From Flammeovirga aprica JL-4 (GTDB lineage: Bacteria; Bacteroidota; Bacteroidia; Cytophagales; Flammeovirgaceae): DNA of 64,000 nt. Where the stretch lies: assembly GCF_012844305.1 (NCBI RefSeq), contig NZ_JABANE010000031.1:18392-82391 (forward strand). The letters run 5' to 3'. A program made the position numbers and the translations under genes. The notes under the pieces were generated by a model that was not told where the DNA came from, did not search any database, and was given only the letters and a program-made list of their open reading frames with translations. Below are positions 17,671 through 27,218 of this stretch, one piece after another (positions within the stretch are counted from its first letter, which is position 1; each line of letters opens with the position of its first letter).

Positions 17671-20600
17671 CTATATCTCACTCACAAGCTTCACAACACT
17701 TGCTTTATTTGTCTTAGAATTTCTCTCCAGTTTCAATACGTGATCGTAAATCGATGGATCATTTTCGTTTGGTGAACCGAAGATCAAGCGGATATTTTTG
17801 GAGTTGGTATAGTGGATCAAATCTCTTAAGTAACGATCTGATAATTTACCAACTTCATCAATCACACAGTGTACAAAGTAATCCTCTTGTTCTTTGTAAG
17901 CGTTCTCTTGGAATACAGTTAACAGCGTAATGTAAATCATCGATTTCACCAACACGTCCGTACCTTCCGAACCTACATTAGACAACTTCTCTACCCAACC
18001 TGTATCGTTATTATTTTCGATCACTCTAAAGCGCAACATGAAAGTATCTTCCAATGTAATCTGTTTCTGAGCATTTTCTTTAATTACTCTACGAAGGTCT
18101 TTCAACAACTGAACTGAATAACGAGAATCTTTCGCTGAATTATTGACATTGACCTTAAAAATATCGCCTTGATCTGAGAAAGAAACGTTCTCATTGAGCT
18201 TGTAGATTTTCTTTAAAGTGGTCAACAATGGCGTGTTGTTCTCATTGTACTCCAATTCGATGGACTTCACTACTCCCACGAAGTTACTTTTCGCAAATCC
18301 GTTATTGATGTCCTTGACAATCTTCTTGATCAAGTCTGAAGTATCCGAAAGGTCTTTCACCTGACGAGCTACGGCACTGATGATTTCTCTATGCTGTTTC
18401 TCTAATTGATCCCTCATGTGCGACAATCGCTCTCCATCCAATAAACTCGGAAGGACTTTCTTCGCCAAGTAAATAAACTCTTGTAAAGTCGATTGAGCAA
18501 AAAGTGCAGGAATCTTCAAGTGATTGTCTCTTCTGAAGACACCTGTAAAGATTTGTCCTTTTGATTTGAAGGTAGACACCAAACGTGCTTTTTCTTTTAA
18601 TGATTTTCTTAGTTCTGTCAATAAGAAAGATAAATCGCTGTCGTTGATTTCTGCTTCATTAAGGTTTTCTACACCTTCATCAAAATATTTTTGAAGACGT
18701 TCATACGCTTGTTCGTCTTCTTCTCTTGCCGCTTTGAATTGTTTTAAAAGATGATTGGAATGATCTTTCGTTCTGCGGTAAGCATCTCTTTTATCGTCCA
18801 GGTAGTTGAGTTGTTCTTCGTATTCCTCAACTGCCTTATCGTATTCTTCCTTCAGTTTTTCTAGCTCTCTGTCTTGGAATTTCTTTCTACTTCTTGTCTC
18901 CTCCGCTTTGTCCAAATAGTACGTTTTATCTTTTTCGTACCCTCTTTTTACAATTTGAGCTTCTTCAACCTGCTTCAGTTTGTGATTCAGAATTGTAATT
19001 TCTTCCTCAACCTCTGCTAACTTATCGGTATCAATACCTTTTTCCTCCAATAAACCTTTACGCTCTTCTTCAAGTGCAGTAATACGTTTATCATGATCGC
19101 CTTGATAGGCCGACCATTCTTTCTCTAACTTCGCTAGCTTTCCATCAATCTCTTCTTTTAAAGCATTGATTTTAGAGTTGAAAATATCAGAAATCTCACG
19201 TTCTTGAGCCCAACGGTCATCTTTTAAGTCCGCTAGTTTTCCTTCTAAGGTATCACAAGATTCTTGAGCAATTCTCAGCTTTCTTCTCAAATCAACCAAG
19301 GCTTCTTCTTTCAGCGTATTACCTTTTTCGATGATTGATGCTTCCTGCTCTCTTGCTTCTTTTAGTTCTTTTTCCTGATTGACAATTTCTGAAGAAAGGT
19401 CTGAAAGCGTTTGTTCCAGCTTCGTTAATTTCTTGCTATAGCTCCCTAATAGCTTTTCAACTTTCTTATCAATCACCTCATCCAATTCCGCTAAGTCACC
19501 TTCAGCTTTCGCCAATGCTTCTTTTTTAGCTTCATAAGTTGATGAAATATGATCGGTAGCCGTCACTTTTGAAGTCAGTGAAGCGATGTCCAATTTCACT
19601 CCATAGAAAGATTCACCTTCTAATAAAGATGGTTCCAAATCTTTTCTAGAAAGCAATTCTTCATCACAGACCTTACCGATATTTTCTGCCCAATCTGATT
19701 TATTTTGATCTAAGAATTCACGAAATGTACCTTCATAATTCTCTTGACGGACTTTCCATTCTTCCACCTCATCAGAAGCAATCTTCACCTGACGCTCCAA
19801 TTCGATTTGCTGATTTCTCGCTTCATTACGGATAATCTGCTCTTCTAATCGCTTACGTTCTTTGGTGTTTTTGATTGTGTTTTCCGTCTCTACCAAAGTG
19901 TGTTTATTTTCTTTGATAGAAGATGAAAGTTTAAATCTTAGGGTATTGTTTTCTACTAAAAGGTTCTTTGCGAAATCTTTGTCTTGCTCCATTTCCAAAG
20001 CAACATCCGCTCTCGTTTTCGCTTCTTTTAGCTGATCTAATTCTGTTCTGTATTCTCCTTCCTGCGTAAAGAACTTAGTTCTTACTTCCTCTAACTTCTC
20101 CTGCTTTTCGCTTTGAAGTTTTTCTTTCTGAAGATGTAATTGTTCTTTGAGTAATTGTTTTTGCTCATTAAACTCCCCTTTTCTTGAAGTAAACTTTTGC
20201 TCTAGTGACGCTTTTTGATCAGAAATCAAGCGTTCAACCTCCGCCGTCTTCGCAACCAACATCTGTTTGATCTCCTGTTGATAAATCAACTGATCTTTCA
20301 AACGTGGTTCTTCTGCCACCAAATCAACTACTTGCTCAATTGAGAATGTTTCCCCACCGATATTGATGGATTCATATTCCTTCTCTCTTCTCTCAATCTC
20401 CTTCAAGGTCGCTTTAATCTCCCCTAATTCTTGATTGACTTCAGCTGTTTTCTCTTGATAGTTGGTCTCTGCTTTCTCGTACTTCGCCTTCATTTCATTT
20501 TCCTCTTTCTGCATTTCTGCTAAGAGTTTTTCACTGTCGGCTAAGTGTTTTTCTGCTAAAGCAACTCCACCACCAATCTGCTTGGCAAGACGTTGTTGGT

Positions 20601-21390
20601 AATCTTGCTGTTGGGTGATTTCAGCTTCTAATGAAACGATTTCCTCGGCATTACCTTTATTTCTTTCGAAGTCTTCAAAATCGGTTAACTGATCATCAAA
20701 CTCATGAATGAAATTAGCAATCGTCTCCAAAGAAATAGGTTGCATTTCATAATCTGCAGAGGCCGCTTCACCAATCGCTCTTTTGATGTAATCCGACTTT
20801 AAGCCAGAACTTCTAAAGATGTTGGTAATCGCCTTCGGAATACCTTCTACGTGATGGCTTTTTACACCTGCAGACGGTTTTAATAGGCTGAATTGTGTAT
20901 TGTATTTACTTACACCATAGATCACTTTTCTTAGATCCGCAAATCTTCTAATCTCGTCAGAGAAAGGAATTTCTGCTTTTTCTAAGTTCTCAATGACCTC
21001 ATCATGCGTACATGCTTTTCGGTCTTTGATAAATAAATCTTTGTTGTAAGAAGCGTCTATAAATCGGAATCTCAAACGACCTCCAGATTTATATACCGTC
21101 AGTAAATGCTTTCCTCTTGGTGTCTGAATTTCATAAATCAGACGGGCATTGAGGTCTTGAAAATAATATTCAGAAAAGGACATTTGCTGTTCTTTGATCC
21201 CCAACTCTCTTTTTTCAGAAGTGGCGTGATAAAAGAATAAAACGGCTCTTAATGCTGTTGTCTTACCAAAACCATTGGATCCCACAAAGTGAACATTTCC
21301 TCCAAGATCCACTTCAGCATAATCAAAACCCGCACTTTTAATCAAGACGAGTTTATTTAAATATCTTTTAGGTGATTGTCTTGTATTCAT
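17671..21390 (-). CDS. mksB: MksB, SMC-like ATPase of an MksBEF condensin
   Basis: The 1239-residue SMC-type ATPase has a head-coil-hinge-coil-head layout. Walker A is GSNGFGKT at residues 37-44, near the N-terminus. Heptad-rich coiled coils fill about residues 220-950. The C-terminal half-head has an ABC-signature-like NVGSEGTDVLVKSM and Walker B VIDEVGKLSDRYL. MukB/MksB/JetC proteins dimerise and extrude DNA loops with the F and E subunits. At 1239 residues it is between short MksB proteins and MukB. The start overlaps the mksE stop by one base (TAATG). No JetD/MksG-like Toprim nuclease follows. Confidence 0.85.
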   Translation of the reverse strand: MNTRQSPKRYLNKLVLIKSAGFDYAEVDLGGNVHFVGSNGFGKTTALRAVLFFYHATSEKRELGIKEQQMSFSEYYFQDLNARLIYEIQTPRGKHLLTVYKSGGRLRFRFIDASYNKDLFIKDRKACTHDEVIENLEKAEIPFSDEIRRFADLRKVIYGVSKYNTQFSLLKPSAGVKSHHVEGIPKAITNIFRSSGLKSDYIKRAIGEAASADYEMQPISLETIANFIHEFDDQLTDFEDFERNKGNAEEIVSLEAEITQQQDYQQRLAKQIGGGVALAEKHLADSEKLLAEMQKEENEMKAKYEKAETNYQEKTAEVNQELGEIKATLKEIERREKEYESINIGGETFSIEQVVDLVAEEPRLKDQLIYQQEIKQMLVAKTAEVERLISDQKASLEQKFTSRKGEFNEQKQLLKEQLHLQKEKLQSEKQEKLEEVRTKFFTQEGEYRTELDQLKEAKTRADVALEMEQDKDFAKNLLVENNTLRFKLSSSIKENKHTLVETENTIKNTKERKRLEEQIIRNEARNQQIELERQVKIASDEVEEWKVRQENYEGTFREFLDQNKSDWAENIGKVCDEELLSRKDLEPSLLEGESFYGVKLDIASLTSKVTATDHISSTYEAKKEALAKAEGDLAELDEVIDKKVEKLLGSYSKKLTKLEQTLSDLSSEIVNQEKELKEAREQEASIIEKGNTLKEEALVDLRRKLRIAQESCDTLEGKLADLKDDRWAQEREISDIFNSKINALKEEIDGKLAKLEKEWSAYQGDHDKRITALEEERKGLLEEKGIDTDKLAEVEEEITILNHKLKQVEEAQIVKRGYEKDKTYYLDKAEETRSRKKFQDRELEKLKEEYDKAVEEYEEQLNYLDDKRDAYRRTKDHSNHLLKQFKAAREEDEQAYERLQKYFDEGVENLNEAEINDSDLSFLLTELRKSLKEKARLVSTFKSKGQIFTGVFRRDNHLKIPALFAQSTLQEFIYLAKKVLPSLLDGERLSHMRDQLEKQHREIISAVARQVKDLSDTSDLIKKIVKDINNGFAKSNFVGVVKSIELEYNENNTPLLTTLKKIYKLNENVSFSDQGDIFKVNVNNSAKDSRYSVQLLKDLRRVIKENAQKQITLEDTFMLRFRVIENNNDTGWVEKLSNVGSEGTDVLVKSMIYITLLTVFQENAYKEQEDYFVHCVIDEVGKLSDRYLRDLIHYTNSKNIRLIFGSPNENDPSIYDHVLKLERNSKTNKASVVKLVSEI

Positions 21391-21941
21391 TATTCGTGAG
21401 TTGGATCAATGTCTATTAAATCAACAATATCTTTCAGGTAGTTGTAAGATGATAAAACGATATAACCTTCGTTTTCATCATCCTCACACTCCATAAAACC
21501 CTGTCTTTTCATTTCGTCTACAAGGTCTCTTACTTTATCATGTGTAGAGATCGATTTGTCAGAACCAAAACGTTGAAGTTGATCATTCAAGTCCGTTTCA
21601 ACATTGCATTTATGCACAATATCTTTGACATAAAAACGCATTCCTTCTCCAAATCCAGGAGCGAAAGTTGCAAAAAATGCTAATCGATCAATGTATTTAT
21701 AGAAACGTTCGATTTTCTCTTCAATGGTCTGACGACCACCTTCGCGAGAAAAATAGAAGTAATTATTTCCTTTCTTTAGGTGAAACCCTAGCGGGGCATA
21801 GACGCTTTCGAATGCAGAAAAGTATTCTTCTACTTCATCGTATAATTTTCTGAATTCCGGTCTTATGGTATTAGCACTCAAAAATTGTCCTCGACTGAGC
21901 ATCTCAAATACTCGACGGGTACTATTATGATCTAGATTCAT
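21390..21941 (-). CDS. mksE: MksE, condensin accessory subunit
   Basis: The 183-residue acidic protein is made of small winged-helix-type segments (LNDQLQRFGSDKSISTHDKVRDLVDEMKRQGF in parts, and NEGYIVLSSYNYL). The size and its position between mksF and mksB match the MukE/JetB/MksE role: it dimerises on the kleisin-like F subunit and modulates DNA binding. Sequence conservation in this family is low, so the call leans on gene order. It starts 8 bases after mksF and overlaps mksB by one base. Confidence 0.78.
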   Translation of the reverse strand: MNLDHNSTRRVFEMLSRGQFLSANTIRPEFRKLYDEVEEYFSAFESVYAPLGFHLKKGNNYFYFSREGGRQTIEEKIERFYKYIDRLAFFATFAPGFGEGMRFYVKDIVHKCNVETDLNDQLQRFGSDKSISTHDKVRDLVDEMKRQGFMECEDDENEGYIVLSSYNYLKDIVDLIDIDPTHE

Positions 21942-21949
21942 GCTGTTTG

Positions 21950-23170
21950 TTATTTCTTTTCTGTTGATTTTGGACGAATAAAAGCAAACTGTTTTCCATT
22001 CAGTTCGATTTGTTTGGCATCATCAAATGGGTTTTTCGGTAATCCAAAATCCATTTCATCTTCAAAAATCAATGCCACCTGACAGTAAATTTTGATCAAT
22101 TGATCTTCTGTCATTTCGTATCCATAATCATATTCTTTCACAAAGTGGAATAAGTCTTTATCCTGCAAGAAGAATGCTCTTTTCAGTTTACTGAAATCGA
22201 TATGCAACATTTTCTGCTGTTGAGGATCTAATAAATCCCCATCGATATCCAACTCCGCCTGCAATTGCATCCTCATTTTGTGCTGACGACGAATCGCTAC
22301 TCTTTCAATAATGTCTAACCCTTCATCACCTCTTAGGTAATCCAAGTCTAACATAGTTTGAAAACGTAGTTGCGTATCGAAGAACAAAGCACTTTCATGC
22401 GTGAAGACTTCCTCCACATTGGTACGCACTTCCAACTCATACAAATCTCTGTATTTCTTGAGTTGTAAAATCTTTTTATGTTGACGATCAAGCTCTGCAA
22501 TCTGATTAATAAAGCGAACAATTTCCTGACGTAAAGCAATCAAGTTATGACGTGCCATGGTCAAGTGATTTCCTCTTAATTCGTTGACGATGGTACGAAG
22601 TCCTTCGTCTTGAACGACTCTGAAGAATGGGTTTTCCAGCAATTCCTCAGCGTTTTGAATCAATTGTAAAAGCTTTTCAGCTTGTTCGTTGTGGTCTTCA
22701 ATTTTCACTTTTTTAAGTTCAATTGAAGATGCCGTTTTATATTCTTGTTTTACTAAAGCACTAAGCGTGGCTGCATTCTTACGAATTACCCTCCCAATAC
22801 TGTTCAGGTTTCGCTTTACTCTATTTAAATAACGCTCTCTCTCCTTACTATCCTCATCAATTTCATAAAGGTAAATCGTCTTTTTCAAGATTCTGATACT
22901 CTCATCAATCTCAAAATTTCTGATATCCTCATTGATCTCCAGAAAATCCTCTACAAAATTGAGTAGACGTTCGTCTAAACGTGCCGGTTCACCTTCCTGC
23001 AAAGAGATGATTCCTCTTGCATTGGCCTGCAAGATTTCCTTTTCCTTACCATCAGCTATCTCCGTGAGTTCATCAAAAGAAGCACTCTTCTTTTTAAAGA
23101 GATGATTGATCACTTTCCGATGCCTGTAAAGTTCTCGTATTAATTCATCAGCTGTCTGTATATCTGCCAC
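21950..23170 (-). CDS. mksF: MksF, kleisin-like condensin subunit
   Basis: The 406-residue protein is mostly helical and acidic: an N-terminal winged-helix-like part (DELIRELYRHRKVINHLF), a central coiled-coil region (about 85-260) and a C-terminal part ending FAFIRPKSTEKK. This matches MukF/JetA/MksF, the kleisin that bridges the two ATPase heads of MksB. It is the first gene of a tightly spaced operon of three genes. Confidence 0.78.
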   Translation of the reverse strand: MADIQTADELIRELYRHRKVINHLFKKKSASFDELTEIADGKEKEILQANARGIISLQEGEPARLDERLLNFVEDFLEINEDIRNFEIDESIRILKKTIYLYEIDEDSKERERYLNRVKRNLNSIGRVIRKNAATLSALVKQEYKTASSIELKKVKIEDHNEQAEKLLQLIQNAEELLENPFFRVVQDEGLRTIVNELRGNHLTMARHNLIALRQEIVRFINQIAELDRQHKKILQLKKYRDLYELEVRTNVEEVFTHESALFFDTQLRFQTMLDLDYLRGDEGLDIIERVAIRRQHKMRMQLQAELDIDGDLLDPQQQKMLHIDFSKLKRAFFLQDKDLFHFVKEYDYGYEMTEDQLIKIYCQVALIFEDEMDFGLPKNPFDDAKQIELNGKQFAFIRPKSTEKK

Positions 23171-23503
23171 TTATCGTTGGTTTTGAATAATGATGAATGA
23201 ACTTCATCAACTAGAACCTTATAATTAATAAAGACGGGAGAATTTATGCAAGTAATTCACAACTTTTTTCTCACGCCCTAAAGATTGATAAAGTATTTAT
23301 AAAAATTATTTAAATCAACCTACCTATGGTTAAATGAATTAAAAGGATGATAACAAACAAAAACGTCTAGTGAATTCATCCGTTTAATAGTTCATTTTTA
23401 TACTGCCAATTTACTAAAAATGAGGTAGCGTACACCTCATAAAAACAATTGATTTGCAAACGAATAAAAATACCTAATAAATTTATTAATACCACAATCA
23501 GAA
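23171..23503. other. Divergent intergenic region between mksF and a lipoprotein gene
   Basis: The region should carry the promoters of mksF (minus) and the lipoprotein gene (plus). A short hairpin TGAGGT/ACCTCA lies at about 23421-23438. I see no strong -33/-7 pair, repeat or small gene. The bases just before the plus-strand ATG are A/T-rich. Confidence 0.4.
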
Positions 23504-24721
23504 ATGAAAACAACAAAACTGTCTATGATCATCGCGGTGATTCTTTTCACTGTTGGATGTAACAAAGAAAACGATCAACTTCCCCCTCAAGAACACATCA
23601 AAAACATTGACCTAAGCTATGCTTCAAGTATCTTCATTGGTCCTAATGTGGTGGATACTGAAAACAGAAAAAGAATGTATAAAGTAACCAATGAGAATGA
23701 AATCGACACGGTGACTTATACCAATAATTTTGATGAAACCTTTATTCCTCAGTGGTTACCTACTGATCTTCATCAAATCAATAATGACCTACTCTACCTA
23801 GGGTTTCAAGGTGTTGAAAACTATATTTTAGACAATAGAAATGGCAACACAACTCCTATGCAGTCTGCTCCTCCTATCTCAGGAAAATTTTTCTTTTGTG
23901 AACAATTTATCCCTACTAGTGCAGGGTTAATTTACCTTGGCAATGATAGTAAATTGTACAGTATTGTTACAGGTGAAAGTTCAATAGTTGAAGTGCCTAT
24001 TTCTACTGCTCACGATGGTGCAATCACAGGTTTCGCTGCTGACCCTAAAGGCAATATTCTTTACGCTGCCAATGTAGATAATTTTACAGAGATACATCTT
24101 CAAACAGCTAGTACGTCAAAGAAAATTGATACCATTAATAAAGTTGGACATATTGTACTTTGGGCAGGTATAAAAGAAAATGAACTGTTCTACTATAAAT
24201 CCACTGATGATGAAAGCGAAACTAATGTACAATTAGTGGATACTGATCAGCAAACTTCAAGAAACTATGGAGACAACCGTTTTATACTTTCTTGTGGATT
24301 ATCTAAAATCATGACTTTTGAAAACAAAGTAATGGGTATTGGTTGTAATGACATCTATGAACTTGTCAATACAGATGAGAGTGAAGAAATTTTAATTACA
24401 TCGCTGAGAGATTTTAATATTATCAATAACCAAACGACTGAAAAGTCAAAAGATAAAATTGTAATTGCTGGAATCAATACTACTGGTAATCCTCAGTTGC
24501 TTAAGATCGACCCAGTTGATTATTCATCACAACATATCATGCAATTTGAAGGTCTTACTGTTTATGACATTGCTTCTAATGCTTTAGGAGAAAGTATTTT
24601 CTGGGGCACTTCCCAACAAAATGGCAAAACTGCGATTGGTCATTTACACAATGATGGCACCTATACATTCATCGAACAAAATATTGATGGGATCATTGAT
24701 GGCATTGGTAAAATGAATTAA
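23504..24721 (+). CDS. Lipoprotein of unknown function, probably beta-propeller
   Basis: The 405-residue protein has an SPII signal (MKTTKLSMIIAVILFTVGC, lipobox Cys at 19). The rest is beta-rich, with repeated short strands of the type LLYLGFQGVENYIL, LIYLGNDSKLYSIV and LYAANVDNFTEIHL, which suggests a lipid-anchored beta-propeller. I do not recognise a family. It stands alone between two terminator-bounded units. Confidence 0.7.
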   Translation: MKTTKLSMIIAVILFTVGCNKENDQLPPQEHIKNIDLSYASSIFIGPNVVDTENRKRMYKVTNENEIDTVTYTNNFDETFIPQWLPTDLHQINNDLLYLGFQGVENYILDNRNGNTTPMQSAPPISGKFFFCEQFIPTSAGLIYLGNDSKLYSIVTGESSIVEVPISTAHDGAITGFAADPKGNILYAANVDNFTEIHLQTASTSKKIDTINKVGHIVLWAGIKENELFYYKSTDDESETNVQLVDTDQQTSRNYGDNRFILSCGLSKIMTFENKVMGIGCNDIYELVNTDESEEILITSLRDFNIINNQTTEKSKDKIVIAGINTTGNPQLLKIDPVDYSSQHIMQFEGLTVYDIASNALGESIFWGTSQQNGKTAIGHLHNDGTYTFIEQNIDGIIDGIGKMN

Positions 24722-24743
24722 TCTACTCAATATCTCTTTTCCT

Positions 24744-24785
24744 AAAAGCCTTCTGTAAGTCCTTCTTGCTGAAGGCTTTTTCTTT
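24744..24785 (+). terminator. Terminator of the propeller lipoprotein gene
   Basis: Stem AAAAGCCTTC (24744-24753) and GAAGGCTTTT (24771-24780), followed by T residues. Confidence 0.8.
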
Positions 24786-24891
24786 TACTGATAATAATCA
24801 TTAACACTCATTGATAAGCATCATCAACAAAAGTGTATTAAATACGCATATTTGGTAGTAGTAATTAATACTTACCAATTATTTGACAAAA

Positions 24892-25044
24892 ATGAAATCG
24901 CATAAATTATATGCTTTCTTCGTGCTTATCATTGTGGTAACACTGTTGGGGTTATCTAACCTCACCAACAACAGCAATGATCAAAAAGACACTAAGGAAG
25001 TAAAAACGGAACAAATGAGTGATGTGCAGAACACACAAGAGTAA
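24892..25044 (+). CDS. Small single-pass membrane protein (50 aa)
   Basis: An ATG-to-TAA frame encodes 50 residues: a short basic start (MKSHKLY), one hydrophobic helix (AFFVLIIVVTLLGL) and a polar, charged tail rich in Asn, Asp, Lys and Gln. The pattern is that of a genuine small membrane protein, and the region is otherwise empty. No homologue is recognised, so translation remains unproven. Confidence 0.5.
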   Translation: MKSHKLYAFFVLIIVVTLLGLSNLTNNSNDQKDTKEVKTEQMSDVQNTQE

Positions 25045-25467
25045 ACGCAATTAAGCTAGTATATTACACACAGTATATACGCAAAATAACTTAGCTGTAA
25101 AACCAATATTTTCGATTATTACTAAGATTTGCTCAAGCCTGAAAATTTGGATATCATAAATTCTGTCATCAGCATTTACTAACAACAAACTATCAGTGCT
25201 TGAGATCATGGAGTGAGGTTGTCTTTTTTAAGATAACCTCTTTTCTTGTTGTCTGATTTTACCGATTCTAAACCTCAATTCAGACATTAGAAATGGCATT
25301 TTTGTAGTGAAGCTGTTAGTAAAAGTTAAATTTTGTTTAGGTGCAAATGAATATCAATAATAATTCTTTTCAAGGTGTAAATTGCATATCTGAACATAGT
25401 GAGCATTTTATCAATTATGCTTGATATGTCAGTATTAAACAAAGAAAAGTTTTTGTAAGCAAATAAT
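25045..25467. other. Long leader region upstream of the MoxR gene
   Basis: 423 bases without a gene. It contains a terminator-like hairpin at 25215-25244 and the moxR promoter somewhere downstream. The final 200 bases are AT-rich. No tRNA, riboswitch or repeat is recognisable. Confidence 0.4.
25215..25244 (+). terminator. Terminator-like hairpin before moxR
   Basis: GAGGTTGTC (25215-25223) pairs with GATAACCTC (25232-25240), one mismatch, and is followed by TTTT. It probably ends the transcript of the small membrane protein. Confidence 0.55.
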
Positions 25468-26439
25468 ATGGCAGATCATAAAGTACTTCATGATAAAATC
25501 CATGAAGTGATTACGGAAGTAGGAAAAGTAGTCGTAGGTCAAGACTACATGGTTAATAGATTATTAGTTGGACTTTTTACCAACGGTCACGTACTTTTAG
25601 AAGGTGTACCCGGTTTGGCAAAGACCCTTACAGTAAACACTTTGTCTAACGTACTGGATTTGGATTTCCAACGTATTCAGTTTACGCCTGACTTATTACC
25701 TTCTGATTTGATTGGTACAATGATCTACAATCAGAGAGAAGGTAAATTTGAAGTGAAGAAAGGTCCTGTATTCTCTAACTTAGTATTAGCAGATGAGGTA
25801 AACCGTTCTCCTGCAAAAGTACAAGCCGCACTTTTGGAAGCCATGCAAGAAAAGCAAGTAACGATTGGTGAAACTACATTCAAGTTAGACCGTCCGTTCT
25901 TGGTATTGGCGACTCAAAACCCGGTAGAACAAGAAGGTACTTACCCTCTTCCTGAAGCACAGGTTGACCGTTTCATGTTGAAGGTATACATCAACTACCC
26001 TCGCAAAGAAGACGAATTAGAAGTGATGAGAAGAATGTCGAATCAGTCGTTTGATGATTCTGTTCGTTCTATCTTATCTAAAGAAGATATTTTCGCGATC
26101 CGTGATGCAATTAATGACGTGAAAGTAAGTGAAAGCTTGGAGCAATATATCATTGACCTTGTTTTTGCTACACGTTTCCCTAAAGATTACGGTTTAAATG
26201 AGGAAGCTCAATACATTCAGTTTGGTGTTTCTCCTCGTGCCTCTATCAACTTGCACAGGGCAGCAAAAGCAATCGCTTTCTTCGATGGTAGAGACTACGT
26301 TCTTCCAGAAGATATCAAAGAAATTGCTTATGATGTATTAAACCACCGTATCATCCTTAACTATGAGGCGGAAGCGGATGAAGTAACAGCAAAACAAGTT
26401 ATTGATGCGATCTTGAATAAAGTGAAGATCAGCAAATAA
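25468..26439 (+). CDS. MoxR family AAA+ ATPase
   Basis: This 323-residue MoxR-type ATPase has Walker A GVPGLAKT, Walker B LVLADEVNRSPAKVQ, sensor LATQNPVEQEGTYPLPEAQ, and a C-terminal lid domain. MoxR proteins act as chaperones that mature or activate protein complexes, usually together with DUF58 and VWA-domain partners. Here a terminator follows directly and no DUF58 or Bat gene is in the window, so it is an orphan MoxR or its partners are elsewhere. Confidence 0.92.
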   Translation: MADHKVLHDKIHEVITEVGKVVVGQDYMVNRLLVGLFTNGHVLLEGVPGLAKTLTVNTLSNVLDLDFQRIQFTPDLLPSDLIGTMIYNQREGKFEVKKGPVFSNLVLADEVNRSPAKVQAALLEAMQEKQVTIGETTFKLDRPFLVLATQNPVEQEGTYPLPEAQVDRFMLKVYINYPRKEDELEVMRRMSNQSFDDSVRSILSKEDIFAIRDAINDVKVSESLEQYIIDLVFATRFPKDYGLNEEAQYIQFGVSPRASINLHRAAKAIAFFDGRDYVLPEDIKEIAYDVLNHRIILNYEAEADEVTAKQVIDAILNKVKISK

Positions 26440-26461
26440 CTTTTGTATTTTCTCAAAAAAG

Positions 26462-26502
26462 AAAGCCAAAACATTGAGCGTTTATCATGTTTTGGCTTTT
26501 TT
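26462..26502 (+). terminator. Terminator of moxR
   Basis: Perfect 13-bp arms AAAGCCAAAACAT (26462-26474) and ATGTTTTGGCTTT (26487-26499), then a T run. Confidence 0.88.
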
Positions 26503-26531
26503 ATTTTCTAAAACCAATAACATATTTAAGC

Positions 26532-26556
26532 TAAGTACTAAGTCAAAATTGTACTT
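26532..26556. repeat. Solitary copy of the TAAGTACTAAGTCAAAA end motif
   Basis: The sequence TAAGTACTAAGTCAAAATT (26532-26550) matches the left terminal repeat of the element at 57782 and is followed by GTACTTA. It could be a remnant of a deleted small element or chance similarity. It lies about 50 bases before the next gene. Confidence 0.4.
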
Positions 26557-26582
26557 ATTACTTCAGAGAAATGAGATCTTGA

Positions 26583-27080
26583 ATGAAAAAAATTATTACG
26601 CTTAAAGTAAATGCTATCTTAATCTTTATTGTATCACTATGTTGTATTGCATGCAATGAAGAAAAGAAGGAAAAGATTAGTAATGATATTTCCACCTTAT
26701 CTAAAATAATAAACCTGCCCGTTGTTCCCAATAGTGCAATCTGGGAGATCAATTCTAAATCAAATGCAGATGGTTTTGCTCCTGGACCTACAGATTATCA
26801 ACTCTACTGTGCCTTGGATTATGATTCTACTCAAATCCAAAAACTGACGCAGTCGCTTGAAAATCGTGATGACTTAAGTAAAGCAAAATTTCTGAATAAG
26901 AAGTTTATCAAGAAATGGTACCCTACTTCAGTGCAGGAACAGTTTTACAGCGATGGTAATTATTTGAAATTAAAGTCAAAGGTCTATCAGGGACAACCTT
27001 TTTATAAAGGTGCCTATCTCAATGGTTTTTTCTTTGTGACTGATGATCATAAGGTTTTTGTTTACTTATATACAATGTGA
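26583..27080 (+). CDS. Lipoprotein of unknown function
   Basis: This 165-residue protein has an SPII signal (MKKIITLKVNAILIFIVSLC then CIAC). The mature part is mixed alpha/beta with a C-terminal strand-rich region (YKGAYLNGFFFVTDDHKVFVYLYTM). No family is recognised. It stands alone, between the moxR terminator and a terminator of its own. Confidence 0.65.
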   Translation: MKKIITLKVNAILIFIVSLCCIACNEEKKEKISNDISTLSKIINLPVVPNSAIWEINSKSNADGFAPGPTDYQLYCALDYDSTQIQKLTQSLENRDDLSKAKFLNKKFIKKWYPTSVQEQFYSDGNYLKLKSKVYQGQPFYKGAYLNGFFFVTDDHKVFVYLYTM

Positions 27081-27117
27081 TTTTTAATTCAACAGACATC
27101 AAAGAAAAGTTTTAGAG

Positions 27118-27149
27118 GCTATATCATGAATATTGATATAGCTTTTTTT
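27118..27149 (+). terminator. Terminator of the lipoprotein gene
   Basis: GCTATATCAT pairs with ATTGATATAGC around a four-base loop, followed by seven T residues. Confidence 0.75.
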
Positions 27150-27192
27150 ATAAACTTACCTCAATAAGACATGATCGGTCACGTCATATTAT

Positions 27193-27200
27193 TATCTTTG
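27193..27200 (+). promoter_or_regulatory. -7 box of the rsmI operon
   Basis: TATCTTTG is an exact match to TAnnTTTG, 18 bases before the rsmI ATG. No clear TTG at -33 is visible. Confidence 0.5.
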
Positions 27201-27218
27201 TTTCGATAAAAAAGAATT

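Noticed and set aside
17671..25044. A fourth Wadjet-type gene (JetD/MksG) near mksB
   Set aside because: The genes on both sides are a Reg_prop sensor and a lipoprotein; no Toprim-like protein is encoded, so I did not call a complete Wadjet system.
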